Positions 47,246-58,500 of a stretch of DNA of 64,000 nt are shown here, piece after piece (the first letter of the stretch is position 1; each line of letters begins with the position of its first letter). The position numbers and the translations under genes are program-made. The stretch comes from Collybiopsis luxurians FD-317 M1 (Eukaryota > Basidiomycota > Agaricomycetes > Agaricales > Omphalotaceae): the NCBI GenBank assembly GCA_000827265.1, contig KN834788.1, positions 248,001 to 312,000 of the forward strand, in the 5' to 3' direction. The notes under the pieces were generated by a model. That model had not been told where the DNA came from. It ran no database searches and worked only from the letters and a program-made list of their open reading frames with translations.

Positions 47246-49332
47246 GGTACGAGATGGTTATCGGGAGAGTTCGCAAAGGTGACTTAAGGGATTAGGTGAA
47301 AGAAAGGAGAGGTGTGTGTACTTGTCCGTAAGGCTACGTACAGGTGTAGTCAAACCTCACCAACCTCCTCGCCTTTTTATAGAAAGTCGGTATCCGAATC
47401 AAGACATGGTGGTAACCAACGTGTTAGCAGGAAATTATAGCCTCATAATGCGCAGTTTCACTTAGAACGCCTCATTTCTATGCATTTACGGTAAATATAG
47501 AGTATATATGCGAGAGAGGAGAACATATAGAAGGACAACTTCTTCCTTAATTGGTGGAACATGGCAACGAACGAAAGCAATTTTGACTTGGTTGCTCTGC
47601 GGTATAATCAGGTGAAAAGGTACACAGACGACGCGGCGCGCACTCAAATTTATCATCATCGTCAAGGTGCTACCGAAAATTCAAGGACACTGGCGATGCG
47701 ACATTGCATTTGGGCCTGCAGTACGTGGTAGTAAAAAAGTTCGATGCTCATCGGATCTCTCGCAAGTCCAGTTACAAAGCGTTATGAAAACAGACATCTT
47801 GACTCGGGGTTCGCTTTTGATTTCAAAGCTATAAAGAAAGCGATGTTTCTATCTTCATAACTAGACGCCGCAATCGTGGGCAAGGTGATAGTAATAGCGG
47901 ACAAGTAAATTCAGGGATACAGTTAAAGGTTCATGACGTCATATATCCTGATGAGAGATTGAACGAAATAACCGCAATTGAACGACCAAAGAGGAAAAAT
48001 ACGTCGGCCAGTATGGCCGAAATGTCGGCTTGAGCTCCGTGGGCGGACCGGAGAGTTCTGAGATATTCGGCCCGGTTTGCCTTTGGCCAGCTTCACTGGT
48101 TGATCCATACTGGCTTTGCAATCGTTCGTCCTCTTCAGCAAGAATACGTATCTCGACTTTTAGCAGCTACCGGACCATCTTCCTAGGTATTTCAATAGTT
48201 CCTCAGTAAAGGTCGCGGCACAACTCCGTCTGACTCGTGTCTTTTCACGGCAACCTCAATAGACTCTCCCTCTGCCTTTGACACGATCATGCAGATCTCA
48301 AACTCTCCTCTCGCGTAGATTCGTCTATTTTGCGGAGATCCCTTCCTGGGATTACGAGCCATCGCCTTCAGGCAAGGAATCATAGAATGGCAAAGCAGTG
48401 CTATGGCAATACTTTCGTTTATCATTCGAGGAGCCTGTGGTGTCAGAGTTTTGTGCGGCGGAAGCCACGGAATTTGTTGTTCTCTGCAGCAGTAAGACGG
48501 GAATAATGCATTGGGATCTCTAGCAATAATCCCGCCGATGATGACGATTGAAGATTGTCAGGAACCTTTAGATGCCATGTGCTCTCATTCATCATGTCTG
48601 CTTTTATCTTACTCCGTTGTCTACTAGGACTTATTTTCGTAAGACTTTTTCAGTGGTGAAGCTGGCTAGAGCTTAACTGTTTTTTTCTCATGATGCCCTT
48701 TGCTTTTATACGTTGGTCTTTCGGCCCAGAATGCTTGAACAGGTGTAAGAGGGCAGCGAACTGCACGGGCCCAACTTGAATTCTGCTGAGACACTAGATG
48801 CACTGATCAATGTATCATTTGCTATGTGATGAAAATGAAAAGAAAACAAATGGCCCGCCACTGAGCATGACGCATGCTGCATGCGTCCGATCGCGACACA
48901 TCTTTGATTGTCATTTGCCAGAGAATCTACTCTGTTACCATTCCACCCTTCCGACCTGAGGACAAGATCAACGAATGAATGATTCCCATGTCAAACTTAG
49001 GTTTAGATACAAGGTGAATGGAAATAGAATTTGGATTGACATTGGAACGAGCTCCGATCAGGTTGTATACGCGCCATTTTGCAGTGATAATATGAAAAAG
49101 GTACCTACATGTATACCGACGGCTGCGCAGTGGTATAAGGGAATGCCGTTTGGTCAAAGTCAGAGAATGCAAGGCTCTGCGTCTTACTCAATATGGGAAG
49201 ATTTTGAGTCATAACTTAGCTTGCCTTTGAATTGAGGAATTGTACCTCTTATTACAGACCGCGGAGCCACTGAGTGTATAAATAAAGGGCCAGCACTAAC
49301 AAAGGATCAAGACGTCTCCCACATCATCACCA
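47246..49332. other. intergenic
   Basis: A TATAAAAAGG box for G1 copy 4 lies at 47372-47381 (-). Minus-strand frames at 48425-48192 and 48141-47923 look weakly coding (RRIYARGEFEICMIVSK), but no family or splice structure emerges. From about 48725 onward the sequence is duplicated upstream of 7TM gene D. A TATAAATAAA box at 49277-49286 serves 7TM gene C. Confidence 0.4.
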
Positions 49333-50614
49333 ATGACCCCAGAGGAACAACAGGAAATTGCGTCCTTAGCAGCGTATTGTTATATCGATACCATAAATCT
49401 TTTAATGATGATAACCGGCTTCGGTAGGTCTGACTTGACAATATCGCTCTCTGTTCCTGTCAATGACCGGTTTGTTTGTTCACAAAGGAGCATTCATCTT
49501 GGCACTATTCATTGCTCTTCAATCATATGCGTATGGAAATGCCAATTCTTGACCTAACATTTATGTTCGAACTTATCTGCTCGACAGAACTCAATCTTGC
49601 ACCCGCTCACAACTCGCTCTCCTCGCGTGTCTGATAACTATAAGTGTGATTTTTGCCTGGAATGTTTTTAGTGTTGCGGCAACCGCTTTAATGGATTTCC
49701 AATATCCTTTCGTCCACATGGTACCCGAAGAAGGAGTTGAAGTACAAATCCAAACTGCATTCCAAAAATTTTTGCCATTGCAGTATATGCAAATATGGGT
49801 GATAACAATCAATGTGAGTATGTCATTGTGATTCTTCCCGCAATGCCCTGACATTATCTAGATGCTTATAAGCGATTTCATTGTGACTTGGAGGGCATGG
49901 GTTTTGTTTCGGCACAATAGGGTTTGGAAGCTCATACTTGTCTTTCTTATGATTACCAATATTGGTGCGTTGATAGAACTAGATTCAAGACTGACCCTGA
50001 AGCTGCTCAGTAAATTAACTTCATATCTTTCCATAGGAATTAATGTTGCAGATTGCATCTTTATTAACATTGAACTCGAAATGGTGTTTGCTGGTGATTG
50101 GTTAATTTTAGACTGGTCATCAACTCTGCTATCGCTGGTTGTAAATATATTCGCAACAGGATTAATTGCAAGGAAAGCCTGGTAATTGTTCTCGTTTTCA
50201 AATGTGGCTGCCCTGGTCCCTTCTCTTTAACTAATAATGGTTGCAGGAATCATCACCATATTGTAACAGAAGCTGCATTCCGCAAAAGGACTAGGGCTCA
50301 GAATATCCTCCTTCTGCTGATTGAATCTGGTACCATATATTGTGTAATACAGCTGGCTTACACTGCCTCTACTCTATGTACTATATATGCAGATCTGACT
50401 TTTGGGGCTCTACAAGTATTGACTATTGTTAATGACATCTTCATTGTAACTGTTGTGAGTGTTGCGCTCTGATTTTCTGAGCCAAGCTAATTGAATTATG
50501 TAGGCTTGTTATCCAGTTGCAGTAATCATTCTGATAAACAAAGATCAATCTCCTGTACTCGAAACACTTCATACGATCAACGGCAACCTAACCATGGATG
50601 ATGATAGCCTGTAG
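49333..50614 (+). CDS. seven-transmembrane hypothetical protein, paralogue C (308 residues)
   Basis: Seven exons: 49333-49423, 49488-49530, 49588-49813, 49862-49964, 50037-50181, 50247-50454 and 50504-50614, phases consistent. The start is MTPEEQQEIASLAAYCYIDT. Conserved segments are MLISDFIVTWRAWVLF, ILDWSSTLLSLVVNIF, ILLLLIESGTIYCVIQLAYT and ACYPVAVIILINKDQSPVLE. The Trp in the terminal AWYP motif of the other copies is Cys here. The closest relative is paralogue D, 3.2 kb downstream, with identical lengths of exons 1-6. It is intact. A TATAAATAAA box lies about 50 nt upstream. Membrane location is clear; function is unknown. Confidence 0.87.
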
Positions 50615-51859
50615 GGATGACAATATTCTAGATTTGGGCGCCTCTTGAATTTAAAAAAGTGCGGAAGATGTTTGTGGGAGTCAATACAGGTGAATACAGG
50701 GCCTGCGCAGTGCGAGACCGTCAACGAGTAATGAATTTGGAGCAGGAATATCTTGGGATTAAGTTATTGCTGAAAATTGTATTGTAGTTCATATGTATTT
50801 TTACAATGAATTATCTAAAACTTTTATCTGATTTCATCCAACCATGACCCTGAGATTTTTAGGTACAACTTTGAAAAACATAAAAAGCTCCATTTACATG
50901 TGAAAGCGGCTGATTTTCTTTTTCAAAATCAATACTTCACCGGAACTACTTAATAATATTAGGGCATATCACCGTGTAGCTGTATACGGGTACTACCGTA
51001 TTTTAGAGTACAATCGGTTGGGACGGTAACGGGTACGGGTCATACCCATTGTACAATTAACAGCAGTATATTTGTTGTTATATAAGATAGAACTAATAAT
51101 TTTTTTGAAGTTAATAGACAATCTTCCAATTTGACCACAGTGTTGGTGTTAAGGCCTTAATTAACCCCACTGAACAAATTTAGGTCCTGAGGTCCTGATA
51201 GTGCCTCTTAATTAGGATCATTTTAAGGGCAATTTAAGGGTTCAATATACTTGATCTAATTTTCATTGTGCTCATCCCCTGAACCCTCCGGCGGAGCACC
51301 ATTATTAAGATCTTAAGCTTTTTCTCTTGAGCAAGTAATTCCATAAGAAGTTACTCTGCACTCAATACAGCGCGCTGAGCTTATCACTGGCAGCTCCGGA
51401 CCAGACGGCGCATTTCTGTACTAGCGAGCAGCGGTCGGGACAACTTTATAGATATTTTTCATATTTACTACACTATATATATGGCGCGTATTTCTTGATC
51501 AGAAAGAAACTGTTCTGACGCCTCCAAATCCATTCGGGCCGAAATCCCTAACCTATGAACCTAATCTCTATACATAATGACAATGGAAATGATGTGGCAG
51601 ACATCAGGAATGGGGACAAAAATGACAATACATGATACCCAAAGGTTCCTGCTCAAGATGTACTGCTTCCAAATCTCCATCTCGCATCACCCTGGTAAAT
51701 TAAAAGAGGCGATCATCGCTGAAAATCTCAATGCAGTATCCGCGTCTTCAGCAAAGAATACCAGATTCGGTGAATAAAAAGCATGCCGTTTATGGGAAAG
51801 TCGCAGATAACTCTGACAATTACTGCTGTCACATGCGTTTCGAATGATCAACGAAAATT
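50615..51859. other. intergenic between 7TM genes C and D
   Basis: At 50976-51050 there is an inverted and repeated GGGTAC/GTACCC-rich stretch that could be the remnant of a small DNA transposon. Otherwise the stretch is AT-rich with no gene. An open frame at 51577-51777 (+) is unsupported. Confidence 0.35.
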
Positions 51860-52435
51860 CTGGAACGCTAGACAGGTAGCAAAGAGAGGAGCGAGCTTCG
51901 CGGATCCAAATTGAACTCTACGGAGATCCTAGGACATAGATGCACTAATCAATGTATCATTCACTAATGACGATACAAATGGTCCACTACCAAGCACTTA
52001 CACTACGGGAATCAACCCCCAGAGAATGGAATTCAGAATTATTACATGATTCTTAACTCTTCGCGTTCAGAGGAAATCAGTAGAGGCATCACTCCCGAAT
52101 ATGTAGCCTAGGATCAGAGAAGCAGGAAACTTCCCAGTGAAGTCTTGAAAATATCTACATTACTAGCAAGTCTTGGATGATGATCTTGAGTATTCTTTCT
52201 ATCGGTCGCTGATAGGAATCTTCATCGGCATCTTTTTTGACGGAAGCTGTATGTAACTGGATCATTACTCGATTACACTCAGCATGGAAACACTTTGAGC
52301 GAGAATATTCATTTCAAAATTCAGCGAAAATCACGAATTCTATGAGCAATACGATCAATTAGGCTCTCTGCTAGTGCTACATGAAATAATCACCATCATT
52401 ATGATTCAATTAACAGACAGCAAGGCCACTGATCG

Positions 52436-52443
52436 TATAAGTA
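52436..52443 (+). promoter_or_regulatory. TATA-like box of 7TM gene D
   Basis: TATAAGTA about 49-56 nt before the start codon, at the position equivalent to the boxes of paralogues A, B and C. Confidence 0.5.
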
Positions 52444-52491
52444 GAAGGCCTGCAGTCATGAACGATCCGGGTGTCCCCCACATCATACCTG

Positions 52492-53783
52492 ATGACCCCG
52501 GAAGAGCAACAGGAAATCGCGTCTTTAGCAGCTGATTGTTATATTGATACCATGGATCTCATAATGACTGTAACTGGCTACGGTAAGTCTGACTGGACAA
52601 TATAGCAATCTGTTCCAGGCCAAACTTGTCAATGACTGACTGCCTCTTTGCGAAGGTGCATTCACTTTAGCACTATTCATTGCTCTTCACCCATATGCGT
52701 ATGGAGTGCCGAATTTTTACCTAACGTGCATGTGCGAACTTACCTGCTTGACAGAACTCAAACCCGGACCCGCTCAAACCTTGCACTTCTCACATGTCTC
52801 GTCACAATAAGTGTGGTATTTACCTGGAATGTCTTCAGCACTGCGGGAACTGCTTTACTGGATTTCCAATTCCCTTTCATTCACATGGTATCTGAAGAAA
52901 GAGTTGAAGTACAAATCCAAACTGCATCAAATAAATCCTTGCCATTGCAGTATATGCCGATATGGGTGATAACAATCACCGTTAGTATGCTACCTTGATT
53001 CCCCACTCAAAGCTTTGATGTTATCTAGATGCTTATAAGCGATTTCATTGTGGTTTGGAGGGCATGGGTTTTGTTTCGACACGATAGGATGTGGAAGGTC
53101 ATACTTGCCTTTCTCATGATTACCAACATTGGTGCGTAAATAGTAAATCCAAGGCTAACTCTGAGGTCTTTATGACCTAGTCAAACTTAAATTAATATCT
53201 CCACATAGGTCTCAACATTGCAGATTGCATTTTTGATAACATTGAGGTCAAGGTGGTGGTTGCTGGTGATTGTTCACTGTTAGACTGGTTATCAACTATG
53301 TTATCACTTGTTGTCAATGTACTTGCAACATGCTTAATTGCAAGGAAAGCCAGGTAAATCATTTGGTCTTGCTTTTAAGTGTGGTCATCCTTCTCTCAAT
53401 TAATGCTTGCAGGAAACACCACCATGTCATGGCCGAAGCCGCATTCCACAAAAGAACTAGAGCTCAGAATATTCTACTTCTGCTCATTGAATCTGGCACT
53501 ATATATTGTGTAATACAGCTGGCTTACATTATCTCTACTTTGTGGAATACATATGCATACATGACGCTTGGGGTTACACAGATCTTGACAGTTGTCAATG
53601 ACATCTTCATTGTGACTGCTGTAAGCTTTACCCTCTCATTTTCTAGACCAAATTAATTTCAGTGATATGGTTTCTTAGGCATGGTATCCGGTCGCAGTGA
53701 TCATTCTGATAAACAAAGATAGCTCTCCTGTACTTGAAACCCTCCATACCATCAACTTATCCATGGATGACGGCAGCCTGTAA
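52492..53783 (+). CDS. seven-transmembrane hypothetical protein, paralogue D (306 residues)
   Basis: Seven exons: 52492-52582, 52656-52698, 52755-52980, 53029-53131, 53209-53353, 53413-53620 and 53679-53783, phases consistent. The start is MTPEEQQEIASLAADCYIDT. Conserved segments are MLISDFIVVWRAWVLFRHD, LLDWLSTMLSLVVNVL, LLLLIESGTIYCVIQLAYI and AWYPVAVIILINKDSSPVLE. At the end of TM5 the family Trp of KAW is Arg here, because the exon 5 end reads AG instead of TG. It is otherwise intact and is a recent tandem copy of paralogue C. The function is unknown. Confidence 0.87.
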
Positions 53784-55198
53784 ACAAGACTACAATGCAA
53801 ACTCAGGTGTTTTTTTATATAAATAACGCGGAATTATTCCCAGCTGTCAGTGCGGGGTCGGCGGGAGTGGATGACAAGTAGTGGATTCGGGGTTTCCAAA
53901 TAATTTATACACAGTTTATACCATGACTTCAGATAGGACAGGTTCTAAGTCACAATTGATTTCTCCATCTTCTTTAACACTTACTTGATTGCTTGGATGG
54001 TTTTAGCAGTCCAGGCTCAGAGGTAAAACCAGATGCTTACTTGATATCAGATCCATTTTCGTTGGCACACAGGTCACTGCGCGATTACTATAAACATGGT
54101 GGATGCTCCAGCATGTTTTTAGATGACTTCAACATCATGTCCTGAGTACAAATTACGTACAGGTAACAGGGCATAGAATATGGACGCGAAGGAAATAGAA
54201 TAGAGGGCCATTAGACAAAAGTCAGATCTGCGGCCAGTGCAGTATAGCAGACAAGTACTCAGGACAGGAATCAGTTGTACTTGGAAATTCTATTAAAACA
54301 ATGGACCACCTATTGCTACTCTCAACACTTGCTGCAGCCTGCCTCTTGCTAACATTAAAGCACTTTCCCCGCCTTGCTGTCTCATTATTGGAGCACACTC
54401 CTGCATGAATTAGGAGGATAAAGAGAGAAGAGAACTTAATCCGCTTCCAATAGAAGACTCAAGAGTAACAGAGCGGGAGGAAAGAGATGTGACGAGGGAG
54501 TAGGAATAGGAATGGAACGGGGGAGGATTCGCAACAGAGGACGGAGGGTAAGGGAAATAGAAAATAGTGATCTACGAGGAAAGGAGGAGTTTGTGAAAGA
54601 AATGGCTGAGGAATAGGTAAAAACTAAAAGAAGGGATCATGACGAAACAGGACATAATTTACTCAGAATAGCAACAGTGAGCACGTAGTAAGATTAAGGC
54701 TGAAGGAGCGAACGCTTAAGTCCGTAGTGATGCTGCGACTATTGATTAAGGTTCGGCAAACGTAGAGCAGCATCAATCATTACCGCCAGTCAACTCTTTC
54801 GTCACAGGTCCAGGCTTTAAGAAGACTCGCGCGATGAATAGAGAGAGGACAAAATAATCGAAGCTCCTTTTCTATTACAGAAAAATATCGCTCCAACCGT
54901 TCTAGATGACCTATCAGTATGAAAATAAAACAGAACTTTCTAATAGGATAGCGGAGAACAGAATAGAAGCACTTCCACATAGAGGACTCTAAGTCTTGAC
55001 ACGAACGCTCATTATCACAGCATTTATTCACCATTATGTGGCCCTCATCTCCATCTTGGCTCGCATTGCTATCCGGGTCAGTCGGAGCACCTGGAAATCA
55101 TCCCAGTCTTGTTCGCCGAAGGAATGCTCCTGGCTTGGCGATCACAACAAGCGCTGGATTTTATGAATATAGGAATATATAGCGGGCGTTACAAATAT
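53784..55198. other. intergenic, purine-rich on + strand in 54.4-54.7 kb
   Basis: I see no gene. A purine-rich tract (many GGAGGA and GAGGAA units) covers about 54410-54620. An ATG-started frame at 54780-55034 (-) encodes a Cys/Phe-rich sequence with no recognisable feature. Confidence 0.35.
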
Positions 55199-55322
55199 GG
55201 CCGACTAGCTCAGTTGGTTAGAGCGTCGTGCTAATACGGATGTTGCGAGCGCACTGCTTACCCTGTGCGCTTGCAATGTCTGTTCAACGCGAAGGTCTTG
55301 GGTTCGATCCCCACGTTGGCCA
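55199..55322 (+). tRNA. tRNA-Ile: tRNA-Ile (anticodon AAU) with 50-nt intron
   Basis: The acceptor arm GGCCGAC pairs with GTTGGCC (one G-U), followed by discriminator A at 55322. The D-arm is GCTC/GAGC. The anticodon arm TCGTG/CGCGA has loop CTAATAA with anticodon AAT at 55233-55235. The T-arm is TTGGG/CCCAC with loop TTCGATC (outer T-C pair mismatched). The intron is 55237-55286, directly 3' of position 37, the canonical nuclear tRNA intron site. The mature tRNA is 74 nt. The intron contains a 12-bp hairpin. T-runs just downstream (from 55324) fit RNA polymerase III termination. Confidence 0.93.
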
Positions 55323-55526
55323 TTTTATTATCTGTTTTTTTCGCCTTTGCTGTTCACCACAAACAGGATCGATTTTCTCGCATTTTGTTTTGTTTCCGTA
55401 TATTACAAGGTAGTACTCCACAAAAAAAATTGAAGCCCAAGAAATCACACAACTGCGGACATATCTGTCAACTGCTCAGGTCGTTACTCCTTGAATTGGC
55501 ACATGAAAACCTGCGCAAAAAAAGCA

Positions 55527-58500
55527 TTAGATCCAACAGATTTGAAGAGATGACTTATTCTCACATCTTTCCACAGAGTCTGGGTTATTTCCCCACTGAA
55601 ATGATGTTTTAGCTTCTCGAAGACGAATCTAGCTAATAGTACACGCACCCAGTTCGCCATAGGAATTGTCTTTGCGGCACTGAACGCGATAAATATGATC
55701 AATAAGTTGAAGTTATATCCTGTATCGGCAGCTGCGCTAAGTAAATAAGCGTATTTCTTCCAAAACGAGAAGTAATCTTTTGGAGAAAATGGAGTCATCA
55801 GTCGCCCTAGGTTTTAATAAAACAATCTGGCAATACACACAGCGCTTGATCCAAAGGTGGTTGATCGATCCAAGTAAAAAGAGGGTGAAGATGAACACGC
55901 TTATGTTACCGTAGCTATCCGGATGTTAGTTTGTAGTTTGATATCCGTAAGTAACAAATGCAACGGCACGGACTAGTTCTCGAAAGTATCGCCAAACACG
56001 GGTACACTCCAGAGATCGAAACGAGCCTTTGGCCAGGTGCGATGGAGTAAATAGAGGATGCAGGGAACGATAGCTCCGACCAGGAACCCATAGAGCTGCA
56101 TCGAGCCATCAATAATACTCTTCGGAAACGAATGCTCATGCGTACCATGGGAGTATATATGGGATCCGCAAACAACCGTTTCGGCCCGACGAGTGCGAAC
56201 GAAATACTTTGATTATTCAGAGATATTACAGTTTGACCCTGCTCAAATCAACGTTTTGAACGTTATTTCTGTAATTAAAAACACGTACGGTCCACTGCCT
56301 ATTTGGATCTGTCACAAGCCCCCGCAGCACATCGCCCTTGGTCCGGCAGACCCAAAGAACTTGAAAGACGTTGAACGGCCGTTATATAGGAATAGTTTTT
56401 ACGAGGTACTTACTAGTGGCGTAGCTATGAAATTCAAGTCAGCTCGTGCAAGTCCCAGTAAGCATGAAAACATCTACTTCACGGGAACCCCTACACAGAT
56501 TCCCCACACCTGTGCCAATAGGACCTTCCGGGGAGGAATATGGAACTAGTGCCTAATTTCAACGCCCGACCGGACAACAAGAGCGCCTGAAACTCACATA
56601 GTGGCCGCTGAATGAGCAGGTACGCTTAGTACGTCTCTTGTTTATAGCGAAATAACGTCTACTCACAGCTTCATATCAGCGAGCATGCTTTGAGCTTCGT
56701 ACCAGCCTAGCAATCCAATCCAATGAAATCGTACGCAATAAGGATGAATACATTTGTACAAGGTCATTCAGACAACTTACATTGTCCACTTATCACTCGA
56801 TAGCTCAATGAGCCTACAGGATGTCTTGAACCTCCAAGATTGATCGCATAACCATAAAATAGCTCGTTGAAGTAGCCGACTTGCATCAGATATCCACTAA
56901 CAGAGTATATATATGCTGTTCAAAGAGCCTTTGTTAAGCAACTTCGTGTCGACAGAAATAAGCGCTCCGACGCACCCATTGGCAGCACGATGACTGCACC
57001 TATGACAAGTCCGATAAATAGCATATAAATTGGCATATACACTGAGTAGCTTGTGAGTATTCATCGGGGTTAGGGGGGATCAAGCTTACAAACACCCTTC
57101 GCCGTCAGTACGATTAGGATGATGACAGGGACGCTGAAAGAGTTTTTTTTAGCGAGTATCCAACGAGCAATTAAGCATATAACGCCATACATAAAGAGAA
57201 GCAAGTTCCACCATAATGGCACCGGAGGATATCGGCGGATGATCTCAGTCAATTTGTCGTCAGAACTCGGTTTCGCTTGCCGATAAGACTTGAATGTCTT
57301 CCAAAGCAGAGGTCCCTGGAAAAGACCGCAGGAAACAAAGGACCCAATGTACGCGACATAGGCGGCGAAGTCTATATGATGACACAAATTTCGTTGAGCA
57401 AACCCAGGTTCAGACCGAATTGAATGATCAACTCACAACCCCACCGCAGTTGGGCAGACATCATCGGTGGGCCGACTTCAGCGAAGAGTGTTTCATTCAG
57501 ACGGTTGTCCGCCGTTAACAGATCGGCGGTTGGATACTATTGACCACCACCCCACCTTATGAGCTTTTTTGTTCCTAGAAAGGAGAAGCTAAACCACTCA
57601 CAATGGATCCGTTTCTTAGGTATAAACTTTGTGATTGAATTGGATACAGAGTGGAGTCCCATGCGTTGGTGAAGAAAGCCGCCGGGATGAGAATCCATGC
57701 CCCAAGTACGAAGGCAGCGAAGATGTTGACTTGAGTCCAGTAGGGATAGTAGATGCACTGAGATCCGATGTTTGACCAGTCGAGTGTAACAGTCAAAAAG
57801 CCTGCGCCTCCCAACCCAGAACCTACGATTTACCCCGTCAGCTACGAATCCCCAACTTGGGTAGAGACCTGGGCATCATACCGAGGAATTGCGCCTTTGG
57901 GTGTTTTGAGAACCAACAAAGGAATGCCAAGGACGACACAAAAGGGAAAGCGTACTAATTCTTGGTTTTAGCGGCGTTAAAAGAAAAGTTTCCATTTGAG
58001 TATTTACTCGCCTCAGGAAGGAACTGCCAAAGGAAGAAGCCCAGAATCGTCCACCAGAAGACTCTCATTTGCTTCCTAGCCCCAGCCGCATCTTCTTCCG
58101 AGGATTTGCGCATGGCATTGAATACGGTTACTTGCTGAAGAGCTAAGTAGGATGATCCAACCGTAAGCTGGGAGTTGAAGATTTGTAAGATGACGAAACG
58201 GTAAAGCACCTATGGGGAAACTGCGAACACAAGTTTGCTTTTCAGTACGGTGAACCGCCAACGATATTAGAAATGGACGTACGGAGTGTTGGGGTTCTCT
58301 ATCAAGAACACTCGAGCGAAGGAGGCATACGAAAAGCCTATAAAGACACACGACAGCTGAAGACAGAGAAGGACGACGTCATATTAGAAAGAGTTTGCAG
58401 TTAGGATTTTGTACTCACCATAAATAAGATGGCAAGCTACGCCGGTCATTTGATCGTCAATTGTGGATGGCTACCAGTCCAAAAAAAACGTACCCATCCG

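Larger units (their letters stand above)
48725..53783 (+). repeat. tandem segmental duplication carrying 7TM genes C and D
   Basis: Unit 1 runs from about 48725 to 50614 and unit 2 from about 51860 to 53783; start codons are 3159 bp apart. Similarity is visible upstream too: AGATGCACTGATCAATGTATC at 48796 compares with AGATGCACTAATCAATGTATC at 51949 (one difference). The core promoters and coding exons also correspond. The 1.2 kb between the units has no counterpart that I could see. Confidence 0.65.
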
